A DNA stretch of 64,000 nucleotides, from the NCBI GenBank assembly GCA_019722365.1, contig JADFUC010002148.1:1-64000 (forward strand), in the 5' to 3' direction. This document shows positions 11,087 to 23,789 of the stretch, in pieces. The notes under the pieces are model-generated. The model did no database searches. It saw nothing but the letters and a program-made list of their open reading frames with translations, and was not told the DNA's origin. The translations under genes were made by a program, and so were the position numbers. The stretch's first letter is position 1. The number at the start of each line of letters is the position of its first letter. Source of the stretch: Lithospermum erythrorhizon. Taxonomy: Eukaryota; Streptophyta; Magnoliopsida; Boraginales; Boraginaceae.

Positions 11087-12173
11087 TATAATGTTTATAT
11101 TAGTGTATCTTATGCCTGGAAACATATTTAGCATGGATTTATCCGTGAGTATATTTATGTTTGAGTATAGGTTTATACTAAATTATTGTATCGTGTATAT
11201 TATGATGCTATCAGATTATTGCGTGACGGTTGTATGTTTGGTATTGTATGTGTGAATTGTGGAATTGTTTGAATTGAGAATGTTCGACGATGCAAGCCTG
11301 GCATACTGCCAGAAAAGGATATGACGATGTTGGGTGTTCAAGGTGAGCCCGCCGAAAAGGATATGTCATATTGGCCTGGCGCGAGTCCGCTGAAAAGGAT
11401 ATGTTGTTGTCAGTGTCTGGCGCTTACTGAAAAGGATTCAATGTTATATGTGATTATTGTCATGGGTTTCATTTCGTAAGCTTATTCTATTGTTGTTGTG
11501 GTATAAACGCAGCGACCTTATGTTGTTTTACCAAGCTTGATTATGTGATATGAGATCGTCAAAAGCGCATATGAGTTAACGTAGTTGAGTTCAAAAAAAG
11601 TGCTCAGATATCAAGACGTCATTCTTGTTACGGTACGCCGATACTAATTTATTTTTCTTTACTCTACATATATATATATACTTATTTGCTACGTTTATAT
11701 CTTTCACCGTACCTCATTCGCTGGGTAAGCTTACTATCCCGTGGATTCGCTTTCCTTAATTAAGTCGTCGAAGTACCCTTCCCACCTCCAAATTGACAAA
11801 AAGCCATTGTTCATGAAAACCGTCAAGTTTTACTTAGTCGGTAGACGAGTGGCTGTGGATCTCGCATCATCTTTTCATTATTTTGTTGTACCAGCTTTCA
11901 TGTTTTGTTTTGAGATGTCGGGAAGATTGTAAACTATTTGTGAAATATTTGAGACTGTATGTGATGGAATTTTACGCTTTGTTGAACAGCTACGCCACGA
12001 CGGTTAAACCTCAGATACAACATTTGAAATTTTCAAACTATTTTACATTTTATCAAACTACGCTTATTGGTTGTCGCAGTGATTGCAAGTCAACCATCGT
12101 GTATGGTGACTCAAATTTATACGTGCTGATGTCGACTCCAACCTCGAGGCCGCACGACTTATACGTCGTTACA
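11087..12173 (+). repeat. 5' LTR of element E, left end lost
   Basis: The right limit is GTCGTTACA (12,165-12,173), just before the primer site. The left part is missing compared with the 3' LTR: about 0.8 kb corresponding to 16,352-17,150 is absent, and the reversed A-type LTR abuts instead. Open frames 11,741-11,932 and 11,883-12,191 overlap in different frames and have no family resemblance. Confidence 0.75.
11290..11440 (+). repeat. GAAAAGGATATG repeat array in E-type LTR (5' copy)
   Basis: About four units of roughly 40 bases containing GCCCGCCGAAAAGGATATG. The same array is at 17,480-17,645 in the 3' LTR. Confidence 0.75.
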
Positions 12174-12175
12174 AT

Positions 12176-12192
12176 GATGTATCAGAGCTAGG
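12176..12192 (+). other. Primer-binding site, initiator Met-tRNA type (element E)
   Basis: TGTATCAGAGCTAGGTTT follows the LTR end by a few bases. It matches the complement of the plant initiator Met-tRNA 3' end (TGGTATCAGAGC...AGGTT) apart from one missing G and one missing C. This is the minus-strand primer site and fixes the orientation of E as +. Confidence 0.85.
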
Positions 12193-12312
12193 TTTTAGGA
12201 TCACTTGCTGTCTGTGTGGTTATGTGATTGGCAAGTTGGTTTATTTGAGCTGTTTTGGGGTCGAGTCTTCAAAGTCTCCGAGTCTTTTTTCGCCGACCGC
12301 TGACTGCCACTC

Positions 12313-12420
12313 ATGCCACCTAGAAGATTTTTTTTGCTTAGTTACGCAAGGAGGGACCTGGTAGAAAAAGATCGGTTTGAATCGAGTTGTTCTTATGAAC
12401 TAACGCAAGTATTTAGATAA
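12313..12420 (+). pseudogene. 35-codon gag-start relic in element E
   Basis: The frame opens Met-Pro-Pro-Arg-Arg 125 bases after the primer site and stops after 35 codons at TAA 12,418-12,420. Met-Pro-Pro-Arg-Arg is a frequent beginning of gypsy Gag proteins, and the distance from the primer site is right for a gag start. Nothing downstream continues it. It could be the only remaining coding trace of an autonomous ancestor, or chance. Confidence 0.4.
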
Positions 12421-15400
12421 TTAAAAGCACTGAAATCGGATATGTTGGAAATTTATTGGAGAGGAGAGATATGCCAAAGGACGCTGAAAATAAATTTTTA
12501 ATGTTGGACTTGGAGTTGTTAAAGGGTTGATTTATTTATATAGATCTAAGAACGTCAAAAGTAGATTGTGACGGTATAGGATCGATGATCCCTAGTTGAA
12601 CCCGTATACTTGAAATGATCGTGGATGAATATCAGTGATAATTATGATGATGGACCTAAGCTGCTAGGGATAAAGTTTTTCGAGGACTAATTTGGGTTGA
12701 CGTAAAAGGATGGGTCAATGGTGAACATTAGAATAAGCACGACCCGTCCGGCGGAGCAATGCATTACGGCGGGCAATACAAGAATATGTGCGTCGCATCA
12801 GTATATCGGAATTATATTGATGGATACTTAGGACCGAGGATATGTGAAATGAAAAATTTTGCCGCAAAATGTTATCATGATTTAAGGGTCGGGTGGCAGA
12901 TTATCAATCACTCTGTAGGCATCATGACAGACATCTCGAAGATTGAAAATGAGTGTCAAAATGAGGGGGCACTTTATTATGGGATGTAAAGCGGATTTAA
13001 TGTAGCTAGGAATTTAAAATGAAATGAGTATTCTAGTTCGATTGTCATTATGAAACTTGCTGTTAAGTCAAGTGTTCAAGAACAAAAGGGAATAAGGAAA
13101 AATTTGGGGACCCCGGGAGAGCAAGAGATGTTCGGTAGTACTTATCAATAGAATATTTACGAGATGGAAATTGGGTTAATGATTTATTTAAGTTCAAGTG
13201 GGTGAAAGAAAGGTCTTACAAGAAAATTTGTTGATATACCAGCTCGAAAACTCTAGGAGAGACACATTTAAATAGAAACGTGACCTCCAGAAAAGTGATA
13301 TTAGGAAGACACCGCTTGAAGTTGTCTTTGAGGCTAATGCACAAGTCAGATGAACCTATTCTTTTCCAAGTAATAAAACTCGAGACTAGATAGAGTTGAA
13401 TAATTTTATGAATCACGGATGTTAATTGGATGAAAATATATTATTTAAGGCCATGAAAACCAAAAGAATCAAGGTGAATTACGCAACATGATCGAGGTTA
13501 AACAGACTAGATTTTGTGGTCAAGTATCAAAAGTATGATGAAAATTGTGTATGATTGTATTATAATGAAAGGTGAGATATAAAGTAGAACCCTGAGAAGG
13601 TATGACATGTCGAGTATATGTTATGTCGATGTATGATGGGGTTGCAAACATAAATTAAAAAGGAGAATAATTTAAATTATGATATAAACTAGTGATAATA
13701 ATTGGAATATCAATGATTTAATTATTAATGCAATGTGGTTGCTCGGGTATTTAGGAGAAATGAAATGATAGAGAATGGTGACTTCTTGGAAAACTTGGAA
13801 TATATTGTGGCGCAATTATATATGTGAAGAATATTTACGGGGAAATTTAATCTCTCGTCAGATGAAAGTTGAGTAAAATTATAAGTGTTGAATCCTATAG
13901 CTTAAGATTAAGTGACGACACTAAACGTTAGAAGTTAAAGGTTAAACGAGACATAGAAGTTTTATGGTTATTTGAAGAAAGTAAAGTGAGACTTATAGCG
14001 TATAAAGAGAATCAAGAAAGTAAGTAGTCTACGCATAATGAGTTGATAATAGAATCAATATCACCATAAATATTTATGTGGTTCGTTGTTGTTATAAATA
14101 TTATATGAAAGAGGAGGGAATAATGTAGTTTAGTAGAAAGAATAACTAAAACATATCAAGTGGATGTTAGTCATTAAATTTTTGAAATTGACGAATATTG
14201 ATACAAATATGCCCCATCGGCAAGAATTTAGTCGATGAAGATTGGTCGATATTGGCATTTCATGATTTCGCAGAAGTTACCAATGAGAAACAAAAAGGCA
14301 ATGCATTGTATAAGGATATATTAAGATTATAAATTGTTGAAATTATTTCATATATGACAATGCCAGAGATAGATAATTCATTTTCTTCGTGATGCTCGAA
14401 CCTCGAGGTTAGATTCAGAGTGTCGACTATCAATGGAGCAGAAACTATGTCATTAATAATGGCGAATATGAACTAACTAGATTGGTGATATCTAAATTAT
14501 ATTATGTGGATTATAAGACATTTAATCGAGGCTTTGTGTAATAAAGAAGTTGGGGAACTACAAAGAATTGTTCCGAAAGTTACGCAGATAAAGAGACGGT
14601 GCAATATAATTTGTGATGATAATAGATTGACTAATGCCATGCATTAACACGTAGTCGTAGCACAAATTTTCTTTTTCTCTGATAAAGTATCATTTGGCAC
14701 TATTTACAAATGATATGTAATGGGCATTTAATTCTTCGAGAACGAAAAGTCAGGATGCTTTTAAAAAAAAAATTTGAGAGAATATATGAATATATGTATC
14801 AATGTATATTTAGAGTTATATATGTGGTTGAATATGCTCGAGGTTCTATTTTGCTAGAAGCATGTTTAAAGTGTCTAAGTATATCGAGGAGTTATAGGTA
14901 CTTTTATGACAATTATGCATGGATGTATTATGGAGTTATTAGTGCTATTATAGAATCGTATTTGGAATTTGGGTGTATTACTAAATTGTAATACTACAAT
15001 TTTCTTTAGATCGAGCATGACGATACGAAAGGAACTATATGGACGTTGATACGCTAATTTGCAGGAATACAACAAATTAGATTTTGATGATTAAGAGATG
15101 ACTATTTAAAGGTACTTAGAATTGAGTAAGAATATGTCATGCGGTAAGACCAAGTGATAGAGTATGAAAATGTCACACTGTGGCTATGAGTAAAATATCC
15201 AATGCAATGAAGTTGAAGTTGATCGGGTATAGTTCAAGCTAGAATTCGGGAGTTCTTTCCTATTAGAAAAGTTGACTAATGCATAAGGAAATTGCATGGA
15301 AAATTATTAAGTGTGTATCGCTATTTTCATGAAGTATCCTCTGAGTTGTATACGCATTATAAGGTAGGATATGTTGATTGCTATCTAGGCTGCGTATGGT

Positions 15401-16351
15401 TGTGGCGGCCGAGGTTGACATGTTGATGAACTGCTAAGTGTGTTAATAAATTGTTAATTATTTATTAAGTATGTTGTCGAACTAATAAGGTAGATAATGG
15501 TTGTGATGACTTTTGGAGAATGCTATGTGACAAACAAGAAAGCGAGACATCGAAGACATGTACATATCATGAATGATAATATCTAATAATGGAGATATAT
15601 GAGGGGTTGATATATCATTCGTTGATATTTGATTTGAGACATGCGGATTTGTTCCCATGAAATGCAATGGATCGTGTTCTTGCCATTTCTTGATGTTATA
15701 CTATGTGTTGTTAATTAAAGTATAAATCCATTAGTCGAAGCAAATTGTTGACTCGACGAGTTCATAATCAGCGGAGTAAACAAGAATTTGTGGGTATTGA
15801 ATGATACGTCAGCGTAACATTATAAATATGGTGTGTTGATTATCGAGGTGTAATCTTTGTAAGGATCGGATAATGCCATTAAACAGGTCTAGGCTGAAAG
15901 GCCAAGTAAATGCATTCATTGGTTGATTGGGAACATCATAGGAGTCGCTGATTTCCCTTTTTATGATAATGGATTATTCTTTATGTGATTATTGTTGTTT
16001 ATGTATATATGTTAATCATGTGAGTGTTTATGACAATATCGATATGAAAGGGCGAAGCGAGATAATAAACACTTTCTAAATAGATGCTGTAGATGTTATC
16101 GATGAAAATTGAAAACAAGTGATATTAATGTGCTTGGCATACTCATGTGAATTATAAAGATGATTAACAAGCGAGATGCTAAATAATTAACCAATAATGG
16201 TAGAGCTGAAATGCATGAGAGTAATTTGAGGTTATGGCTCCATAAGTTGATATGACATTTTGATAATATGAGTTGAAAAATAAGTGGTGGTTATAAGGCG
16301 ATCTAAGCGACGAGTAAATTTTGAGGACGAAATTTTGTTAGCGTGGTAGAA
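12421..16351 (+). other. Conserved non-coding internal region of element E
   Basis: No domain could be read. The stretch 12,560-13,170 matches 20,100-20,730 of element B, with shared words GATAATTATGAT(g/a)(a/g)TGGACCT, GGATGGG(T/C)CA, TTGATTGTCATT and GATGTT(C/T)(G/A)GTAGTAC. The reading frames differ between the copies: 12,759-12,989 is open here for 76 codons but is not kept in B. Conservation is therefore of the DNA or RNA, not of a protein. The region is AT-rich and biased to G over C on this strand. The open frame 14,710-14,991 has no known relatives and looks incidental. Confidence 0.65.
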
Positions 16352-18397
16352 TGTAAAACCGGTAACAATTGTTAATTAATAAATGAAATGTGAGATTATT
16401 ACTGATTTACATGAAATTTGGAACCTACTTATTATTTTATGTACGATAAATGTGTTAATGTTGGGAGTTAGTTGTTGAGTTAAGTTAACACGGAGGTATC
16501 GAATAATTAAACGATCGGGGTTTCACCACATAAAACTATCACAACCCATTAAACCCATAAACCAACCCATGCCCAAAAAAACCCAAAAAAAAAAACCCAC
16601 TTCTTCACGCGAGACCCACGCCCCTCCCTTACACCCGATTGTTTTTGTGGAGTTTCTCCTGCCTATGTCGGCCGACGCTGACTTTCAATTGTTGGGATTA
16701 CGCTTTCTACAAACCTATCCATTACCCATATTAATTGCTTCTGCCACAGTAGTTGCCCCCTCATTCTCTCTGCTTATTTTTACGCTGTTTTCCCTTATTC
16801 TAATCACATTATGTCATTCTAGCACCACGGGGCGGGATAGCCTGCAGTGGGCGAATCCTCGGCCCCTTGATAGGCGCTGTCAAGGCTCTTGGACATAGTG
16901 CACAATCTTTGTGAAGCCAAGAATTTGAAACCAATTCGTTGATCGGCCGAATTTAATCGCTAACCAGACGTTAATCGAGCGGGTGAACGCAGGGGAACGA
17001 CTATAATATTATAAAACCGACTGAACTGAAAATATGGATCGCATCGATCAGTTGGGGTTAAGCTGTACTAGTCAAGCGGGATTTATCACTGCTTGTTACC
17101 TTATTTATGTTTGAGTGCAAGGTAGCGGTAAAACGGTCAGACAAATGTATCTCGTGTTATGAACTTATCCGTGAATATAATGAAACCATGAAATGCCCAC
17201 TGCATGGTGGTCAGATGATTACTAATGTATATCTATTTGAGTGTATTTATGTTTCTGAGTATATTTATGTTTGAGTGTAAGTTCTTTGAGTATGTTTATG
17301 TTCTAGTGTATTCATGTTTGAGTACTAGTTATTAATTATATATTTATCTGAAAGATGTGCTCCTATATTTAAATTGTATCGTGGTATATTATGGATGCTA
17401 CATTGATTATTGTGTGATGGTTTTATGTTTGGTATTGTACGTGTGAATTGTGAATCGCTTGGACCGAGAATGTTCGATTTAATGGGTGTTCGGCGCTTGG
17501 TACCGAAAAAGTGATACGACGATGTCATGCTCGGGCGCTTTTGTACTGCTGAAAAGGATATGTTGTTATCGGGCGCTCGCGGCGAGCCCGCCGAAAAAAG
17601 GATATGTTGTTGGGTGTTCACAAGATTCGCCGAAAAGGATTCAATGTTATATGTGATTATTGTTGTATTTCATTGCAAGTTTATTCTATTGTCACATGTG
17701 TATAAACGCGTGAGACCTTGGCGTTTGTTTTACTGCTTGATTATGTGGGGATATGAGATCATCAGCGATAAGTGAGTTAACGTAAGTTGAGTTCTCCAAA
17801 GTGTTTGTATAATAAAGATGGTCATTCTTGCTATGAGGTCAAAGGATACTAATTTATTTTTCTTACTTCTACATATATATATATACTTATTTATATGCCT
17901 ATATTTTCACTGTACCTATTCTTGACGCTTACCATCCCAAAGCATTCGCTTCACAAGCTGTTGTTTACCCCTTCCCACCTCCAGATTGACAAAGTTACTG
18001 GAGAAGCGGCAAGGTTCGTGGAGTCCGTCAGTTTTACTTCTATTTGGTAGGATGAAAGTGGCTAGATCCTCTGGGCAATTATCTTTTTTTCATTATTTTT
18101 GCTGTACCTGGCCATGTTTTGTTTTGAGATGTTGAAAGATTGTAAACTATTTTGTGGAATATTTTGAGACTTTAAATATGATGGAATTTTACGCTATGAA
18201 TTAGCGACGCCATCACGGTTAAACCCCCTCAGACATAACATTTGAAATTTTCGGAACTATTTCACATTTTACTCAAACTATCGTGTTTTATTGGTTGTCT
18301 AACAAAGATTTTCAAGTCAACCATCGTATGTAGACTCCAAATACACAAAGGATAACGATCCCGAGGGTAACACTCGAGGCTGGTCACACCTATTACA
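16352..18397 (+). repeat. 3' LTR of element E (about 2.0 kb)
   Basis: It starts TGTAAAACCGG right after the internal end motif and ends near TATTACA (18,391-18,397), parallel to GTCGTTACA of the 5' copy. It includes the GAAAAGGATATG array (17,480-17,645), a TACATATATATATATAC tract near 17,870 that is also found at 11,667, and a final CCTCGAGGC-like block. The frame at 16,569-16,898 (109 codons) is Pro/Ser/Leu-rich, is absent from the truncated 5' LTR, and resembles no known protein. I do not call it a gene. Confidence 0.8.
17480..17645 (+). repeat. GAAAAGGATATG repeat array in E-type LTR (3' copy)
   Basis: Four or five degenerate units of the type CGGGCGCT...GCCCGCCGAAAAAGGATATG. It is the same as the array at 11,290-11,440. 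Confidence 0.75.
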
Positions 18398-18908
18398 TCA
18401 CTTAACAAGTCAAATGCTAACATATCCTATACATTCATGTTCAGATTCTTCAGCCTCAAACCTCACAGTTCTCCAAGAGCCGCCTTTTGTGAAATGCTAT
18501 CTCAATGCCACCACACCAAGACATACTACTACTCTAACCCAACTTAGACAAAGACGTTGAAGTCATGGAACATATAAGAATAAAAGAAATACGACTCAAC
18601 AAAAGTCATTTACAACATTTCGTACGCGCACCGCAAATAACAAAACAAACCGGGTCATATCTAAATACCTCCTTTCCATTCATCAAACATATGGCCGGAA
18701 AACATTAAAATAAATAAATGAACTTAATCTCACATATATTAAAATGAAATCTAAAATAATGTGTTCATAATTGACTAATTAATTACCCATTATTTTACAA
18801 TTAATTATCAATTAATGTAAATTTTAAATCTAAATATATTCACACATGATTAACGATAATTATTACAATAATCTACTAACCTCTTAAATCATGTGAAATA
18901 ATTATTTA
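18398..18908 (-). repeat. Repeat C, copy C1, left piece
   Basis: This matches 35,790-36,140 of copy C2, with shared words CTTAGACAAAGA, ATAAATGAACTTAAT, TAATTGACTAATTAATTA, AATTAATGTAAATTTT and CACATGATTAA/CACATTAATG. The match breaks at 18,909, where element B is inserted, and resumes at 26,191 with TAATTAACTCCAAA. C behaves like a 1.2 kb LTR. Orientation is taken as reverse because the neighbouring copia elements run that way, which is inference. Confidence 0.65.
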
Positions 18909-19745
18909 TGGCACCAAATAACCCCATTCCTTACCAATATTATATCGAGCAAGATATGTTTTCTCTACGAGTATTTCAAAGGTAAATAAAAATTTGAAGT
19001 TGAGTAGTGGAGAATTCAAATAAATCGTCGGTTGGTATATTGCTCAGGTGGACCCGAGATATAAATAATTTTGGAATAATATCATATTAGCTTAATATGA
19101 TTTATATCACGGGATAGCTTAATATGATTCATGTTACGAGATTTTGTGTGGCCAGCAGGCCGTAGCCGCGTACGATGTGTTTGACGTTTGTGTGTTACTT
19201 CATGGAGCGGTGACCCCCAGAGGCTCGCCAAAGCGTGCATACGCGCTGGCCGCCTCAGGATTCGTTTAGGTTGGGGCGCGATATGCACACCGGCGGGCGA
19301 ATGTCGGAAGGACGGAGTAGAGTCTCATCCGGGACATGGTTTGATTCTCTATATGTATTATTTGGAGGTGGATTCTCATGTGTATTATTTGGAGGCGGAT
19401 TCCTCATGTGTATTATTATTTGGAGGCGGATTCTGCGGTGTATTATTTGGAGCGAATTTCACCATGCCTTGTGTGCCAAACCTGCTTCCCTGAATTTAAT
19501 ATGCATTATTTATATTATAAGCTCATGTGTATAGTATTATGTACATCTATAGAAGAGGATTCTATGAAAGTCAGGATCATATTCATTGTTTGGCCTCGGT
19601 TGATGTATATGCATATGTTATATATATAAGTATGAATATACGGACGGCGGGCTGCTTTATGCCTAGGTTCTGGGTGGGCTGACGGCGGAGGTTGTCGGTG
19701 ATGCCACCCGACGATTTTCGCCGAATCAAGCGTAGCGCGCACCCT
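18909..19745 (+). repeat. 5' LTR of element B, internally deleted
   Basis: The first 170 bases match the start of the 3' LTR (23,790-23,965), down to ATAAATAATTTTGGAATAATATC. The sequence then jumps to a point equivalent to about 25,150 (GATTTATATCACG, GATTCATGTTA(C/T)GA, TTTTGTGTGGCC). About 1.2 kb of LTR, including the block shared with element A, is absent. The right end after the TTTATGCC(T)AGGTTCT block is also eroded, so 19,745 is approximate. The frames at 19,188-19,493, 19,235-19,534 and 19,378-19,629 are translations of the short repeat array and are not genes. Confidence 0.7.
19355..19466 (+). repeat. TTTGGAGGCGGATTCTCATGTGTATTA array (B 5' LTR)
   Basis: Four units of about 27 bases of the form TGGAGG(T/C)GGATTCTCATG with TGTATTATT. 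Matching arrays lie at 25,409-25,530, and reversed at 43,256-43,430 and 49,873-50,045. Confidence 0.85.
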
Positions 19746-22700
19746 GTGAAGGCCGGTATTTAATCGTGATTCGCTTGCTGTAAGCGATTACAAGAATCGC
19801 CGCTAGTAACTTTGACAGTATACAATCAAGTTGAATTATGAAGAGCCTCAATGGCCGCCATCAATTTATACTACCGATAAAGGGGTTCCATCAAGTTGAG
19901 CAGATTCGCCTTTTACTTCCAGATAACAAAGAGTTGTAGAGGATGTGAACTCAAGGCGTAAGGGTTTGGAAACGAGACACAAGAGATGGATGGGTGGTTG
20001 AATTTTGTCGGGGAGAAAGGATATCAAAAAGATTGGGAAAGAAATCTATAATATCGAAGTCGTCATGAGTGGTTGAGGTCTATGTATATCTAAGAGATAT
20101 GTAATCTCGTGATCAGGGTATAAGATTGTTGATCCTTAGATGCGGAAGTTAAATCTCCAAGGCCAAATAATTTGGTGGAAGAGTGTCAGATAATTATGAT
20201 AGTTGGACCTGCAAGCTAAAAAGTGTAGAGGATTAATTTAGTTGACGTATCGGGATGGGCCACCGTGAAGATTTAAGTCGCTTAATGAATCTTGTTGTCC
20301 ATGCGGGTATGAATAGGTGCTACATATAAGATGCAAGTGTCGTAATAGGTTGATATTGAAAATTTATTTCTAATGGATACTAAGTGAATCGGGAGGGATG
20401 AAATGAATGGGAAAATTCTTGGCAAGAACCGTTGTTATGATTGGCCGACAAGATCACATTTCCATCATCTAGATGTATTGAATATGTTGGTACATCCTCA
20501 AATATTGAAAATTGGTATCGTGGAATAAGTATCCGAGTACTCTATTAGTGGATATGGTGTTTCTTTGATTTAATGTAATCAACGTATCGGGGATAAAGAT
20601 GAATATTTTAGTTGATTGTCATTTTGGAAGTTCTAAGTTGCTTGCCAGAATTGTCGTTTGAGAATAAAGTAAAAAAAATGAAAATTTTGGGACTTATTAA
20701 AAGATGTTTAGTAGTACACTATTAATCAAACTGACCGATACATAAGGTTGAATAATTTTATGAAATAAGAATCTAGCGGATGGTGATATATTTAAGTTTC
20801 ACGATAAATAGGGAATTTTGGGAATTTCGTAACATGATCGACGAGATCGAAATGAGGATGCTGCGGTTGTTAATGTATGATAAAGTTGTGTATAGTCGCA
20901 CTAAGGGATGAAACGGGAAGCACGGAATAATACCTACGATGATACGTGAGTGTTAGTCAAGTAGATACGTGAAGCTCCAACAACCGTGGAATTGAAAGGA
21001 GAAAGCATGAAATCAAGATATGAATTTAATAATAGTCGAAATATCGCATTTGGATTAAGGTAATTTGCTGTTCGAGTAGTCAAGTGAAAAGACATGAGAA
21101 AAGAATGATGATTTCTTCAAGATTCAGTATATTATGTACTATATAACGAAAGATGTTGATTTGGGAAATTTTAATTTGTGTTAGATGAGTTGAGTAGAGT
21201 TATAAGAGTGTCAATCTCACAAATTATGGGTTGCTATATCAATGAACAGATGGTCGAGGAAGTGTTAAAGGTTAAATGAATCAAATGCATGGATTTGGTT
21301 TCTTCGTCAGAATAGAGGACTACGACATTCATGTTTATAAGTGAGTAAAATGTTTGGATATCATACTGTTACAAGTATAGTTGATAATCGGACAAATTAC
21401 TGAAAGGTCGAGGATAAATTTCAAGGCCGAGCCGAGGTTATAAATGGGAATTCTCGTGAAATTATAAGCTTTGAAGTATCGTTCGCCGAGAAAGCCGACC
21501 AACAAGAAGGAAAATTGGTGGAATTAGTAACGATATCAATGAATCTCGGGATTCACTTATAAGAGAAATACGATGGTTAATATATCGGTCAAGTAAATGG
21601 AAATTTTTGTTTAAAGGATAATTGGGGGAAATCCAATGATGGTGGGGATACAATGTTAGTTCTAAGGATTCAATTAATGGACTACCTATTTAGGGATTTA
21701 AGGTTGAAATCCCTGCGGACAATGGAGATAACAAGCCATGTAGAATATATGTTTTACCAGCAATTCAGAGCATACATGCAAGGAGCCTACTGCGGTGTAT
21801 ACCGTGACACGGTAGTTTTGAGGCGTATCGTGATTTGGGAATAATTGGGGTATCAATGAGAGGAAGAGAGAGGTCGTTGACCCATAACTCTAGAGGATAC
21901 TGAAAAATTTATACTCGTGATTCTGGATGATATATTTGGAGAAATGCTTAATAAGGATAATAATTGAAATTGTTACGAGTGTATCTACAAGTTTTCTCTA
22001 TAAGGTCAATCATTGAGCGTAAGTGTGGTACAAGGTTTATGTGGAGCAATTATAAGATTCTCAGGATTTTGTAATGGCTACAGGACGCGAGTCAAGATGT
22101 TAAACGGCTGCCAGGGTGTTAATAAAGCGAGGTCCGATGTCAATTAGAATACAACAAAGGAATCTATGAATTCAAGGACAAATATTCGGGAGGCATGTGT
22201 TGATTATAAAGGCCTTATCGAAAGTAGTGACTATTGTACGGTGACATATACGACAGTTGTAAGACCTGAGTTAACAGATGATAATTTAAGCAAGAGGAAA
22301 GTTGCTCACGGTAATACTAACTTCCAAGCCGCTGTTGGGGATGGCACCATCGAAGCCATCAAGAGACGCTGGAGTTCTAATATTAATAAAATGAGATGGG
22401 ATGAAAGGAAATGACTTACTGAGTGATTTAAGAACTCAGGGAAGAAATTGAACTTGATATGACTACCACAGTAGAATAAGTTTCTCTATATGTTAAATTA
22501 ATGAAGGAAACGCAAGTATCAAATGGATACATAATATAGCTATTTAAATATAGAATTAGATTCATAAAGTACTATACAGAGAAGGAGGACTAAAGGAAGA
22601 AGCCTAACAATTTTGGTACACGTTAATCCATACTTGCTGGTATGAAAGTTCGTAACGGCGCCATTGCCAAGAGGAATATGGTAGATCAAATTTTCTAACC

Positions 22701-23789
22701 AGAATGTAAACCTGGTGACATCGAGGAGATTATATAAAAGGGATATTGATAAATACCTGAAAGCTTAAATGTTGTTCTAATAAAGGGTTATCAAGCAGTG
22801 CGTGAACGACGGGGTTAACATCAGAGCATGGACGAGAGAGAGAGACGCATGTTCTTGGAATTATCATTGGAAATCGATGTCGATAAATCATGGTAAAAGA
22901 CACTAGAAATATATGATGTTAACCGGTGAGCCTAGGTATATGCTATGGTGAAATTCGAGACAATTATACCTCTATGGTTAAGATGTTATGGCACGACATG
23001 GTGTCATATAAATGAAATGAAAGGCGCAAGGAAAACACGATATTGACGTGAGCAATATGGACGAAATCATGATGCATGAGAATGGTAAATGAACGTATAT
23101 GAGTGTATTGTGGTAATGTATTGATTAATGGCGATGTGATGTTATATACATACCGTAATTAATGTGTAAGTTTGTTATGTCGAGGCGATTATACTTCATG
23201 AAGCTGTGTTTCTGCAATATATGAGTATTAAGGAACGATGTATTGCACACACATTAGTTGTACGCCGGGAAACTCGTGTATTTACTCTATACGATGCCAA
23301 GATAATCGCACAACAATTTGGATGAGTGGGGTTTTGATAGAGAATTACTTGCACATTAATGAATCCGATACCAATAACGAGGTGATATTACTTAATACCT
23401 AATTATGAACGGATACGATCGATATCGCATAAGGGTATTGATTTTGAGTGCATTATTGATGGTTGATTTGGCGATATTAATAACATGATAAAATATGTTG
23501 TGGTGCAGCGTATCATGACATGCAGAGGACGATATCAGAGCGGGTCACACTAGTAATGATTATGATATGATTAGGATTGTGTAATATTCAGCTTGCGTAA
23601 GTAATATCTGTGGTACGTCATATCAAATACGAGGCAAAAAAAGATTTTATCTCTCAAGTCAATGACTATGTTTGGAAAATGATTGGTGACAAGATGTCAT
23701 ATATTCGCACAAGAGCATATCGAAAGCGCGAAATAGACGATAAGAAAAATCGGTCTAAAATAAATTTTGAGGATGAAATTTTATACTGG
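19746..23789 (+). other. Conserved non-coding internal region of element B
   Basis: No protein domain is recognised. It aligns along much of its length with the reverse strand of D (44,964-49,194). Examples are AGGATATCAAAAAGATTGGGAAAGAAAT (20,019) with the D stretch near 48,800, GTTGATTATAAAGGCCTTATCG (22,199) with D near 46,620, and GACAAGATGTCATATATTCG (23,687) with D near 45,060. Frames such as 22,166-22,414 and 23,610-23,831 are not conserved in D. A readable primer site is missing on the left, probably lost with the eroded 5' LTR end. Confidence 0.65.

Larger units (their letters stand above)
11087..18397 (+). mobile_element. Element E: LARD-like non-coding LTR retrotransposon
   Basis: The two LTR copies (11,087-12,173, left-truncated; 16,352-18,397) share TTTGGTATTGTA(T/C)GTGTGAATTGTG, the GAAAAGGATATG repeats, TTTTGTTTTGAGATG and a GCTTATTGGTTGTC end block. 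They flank a 4.2 kb internal region that has a Met-tRNA primer site at its left end and a TTTTGAGGACGAAATTTT end at 16,319-16,336. No RT, integrase or protease can be read in any frame. The internal region is homologous to that of B. This combination of intact signals, long LTRs and no pol matches large retrotransposon derivatives (LARDs). Confidence 0.75.

Noticed and set aside
12170..12195. A tRNA-Met gene
   Set aside because: Only about 18 bases match the tRNA 3' end complement, right after an LTR. This is a primer-binding site, not a gene.
16569..16898. 109-codon open frame with Pro-rich start and hydrophobic Leu/Ser stretch
   Set aside because: It lies in the E 3' LTR. The other LTR copy lacks this part, no family is recognisable, and composition explains the hydrophobicity.
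19188..19629. Three overlapping open frames with repeated Tyr-Leu-Glu-Ala-Asp-Ser-like peptides
   Set aside because: They are translations of the 27-base LTR array in several frames. The same happens at 25,345-25,615 and, reversed, at 49,819-50,109.
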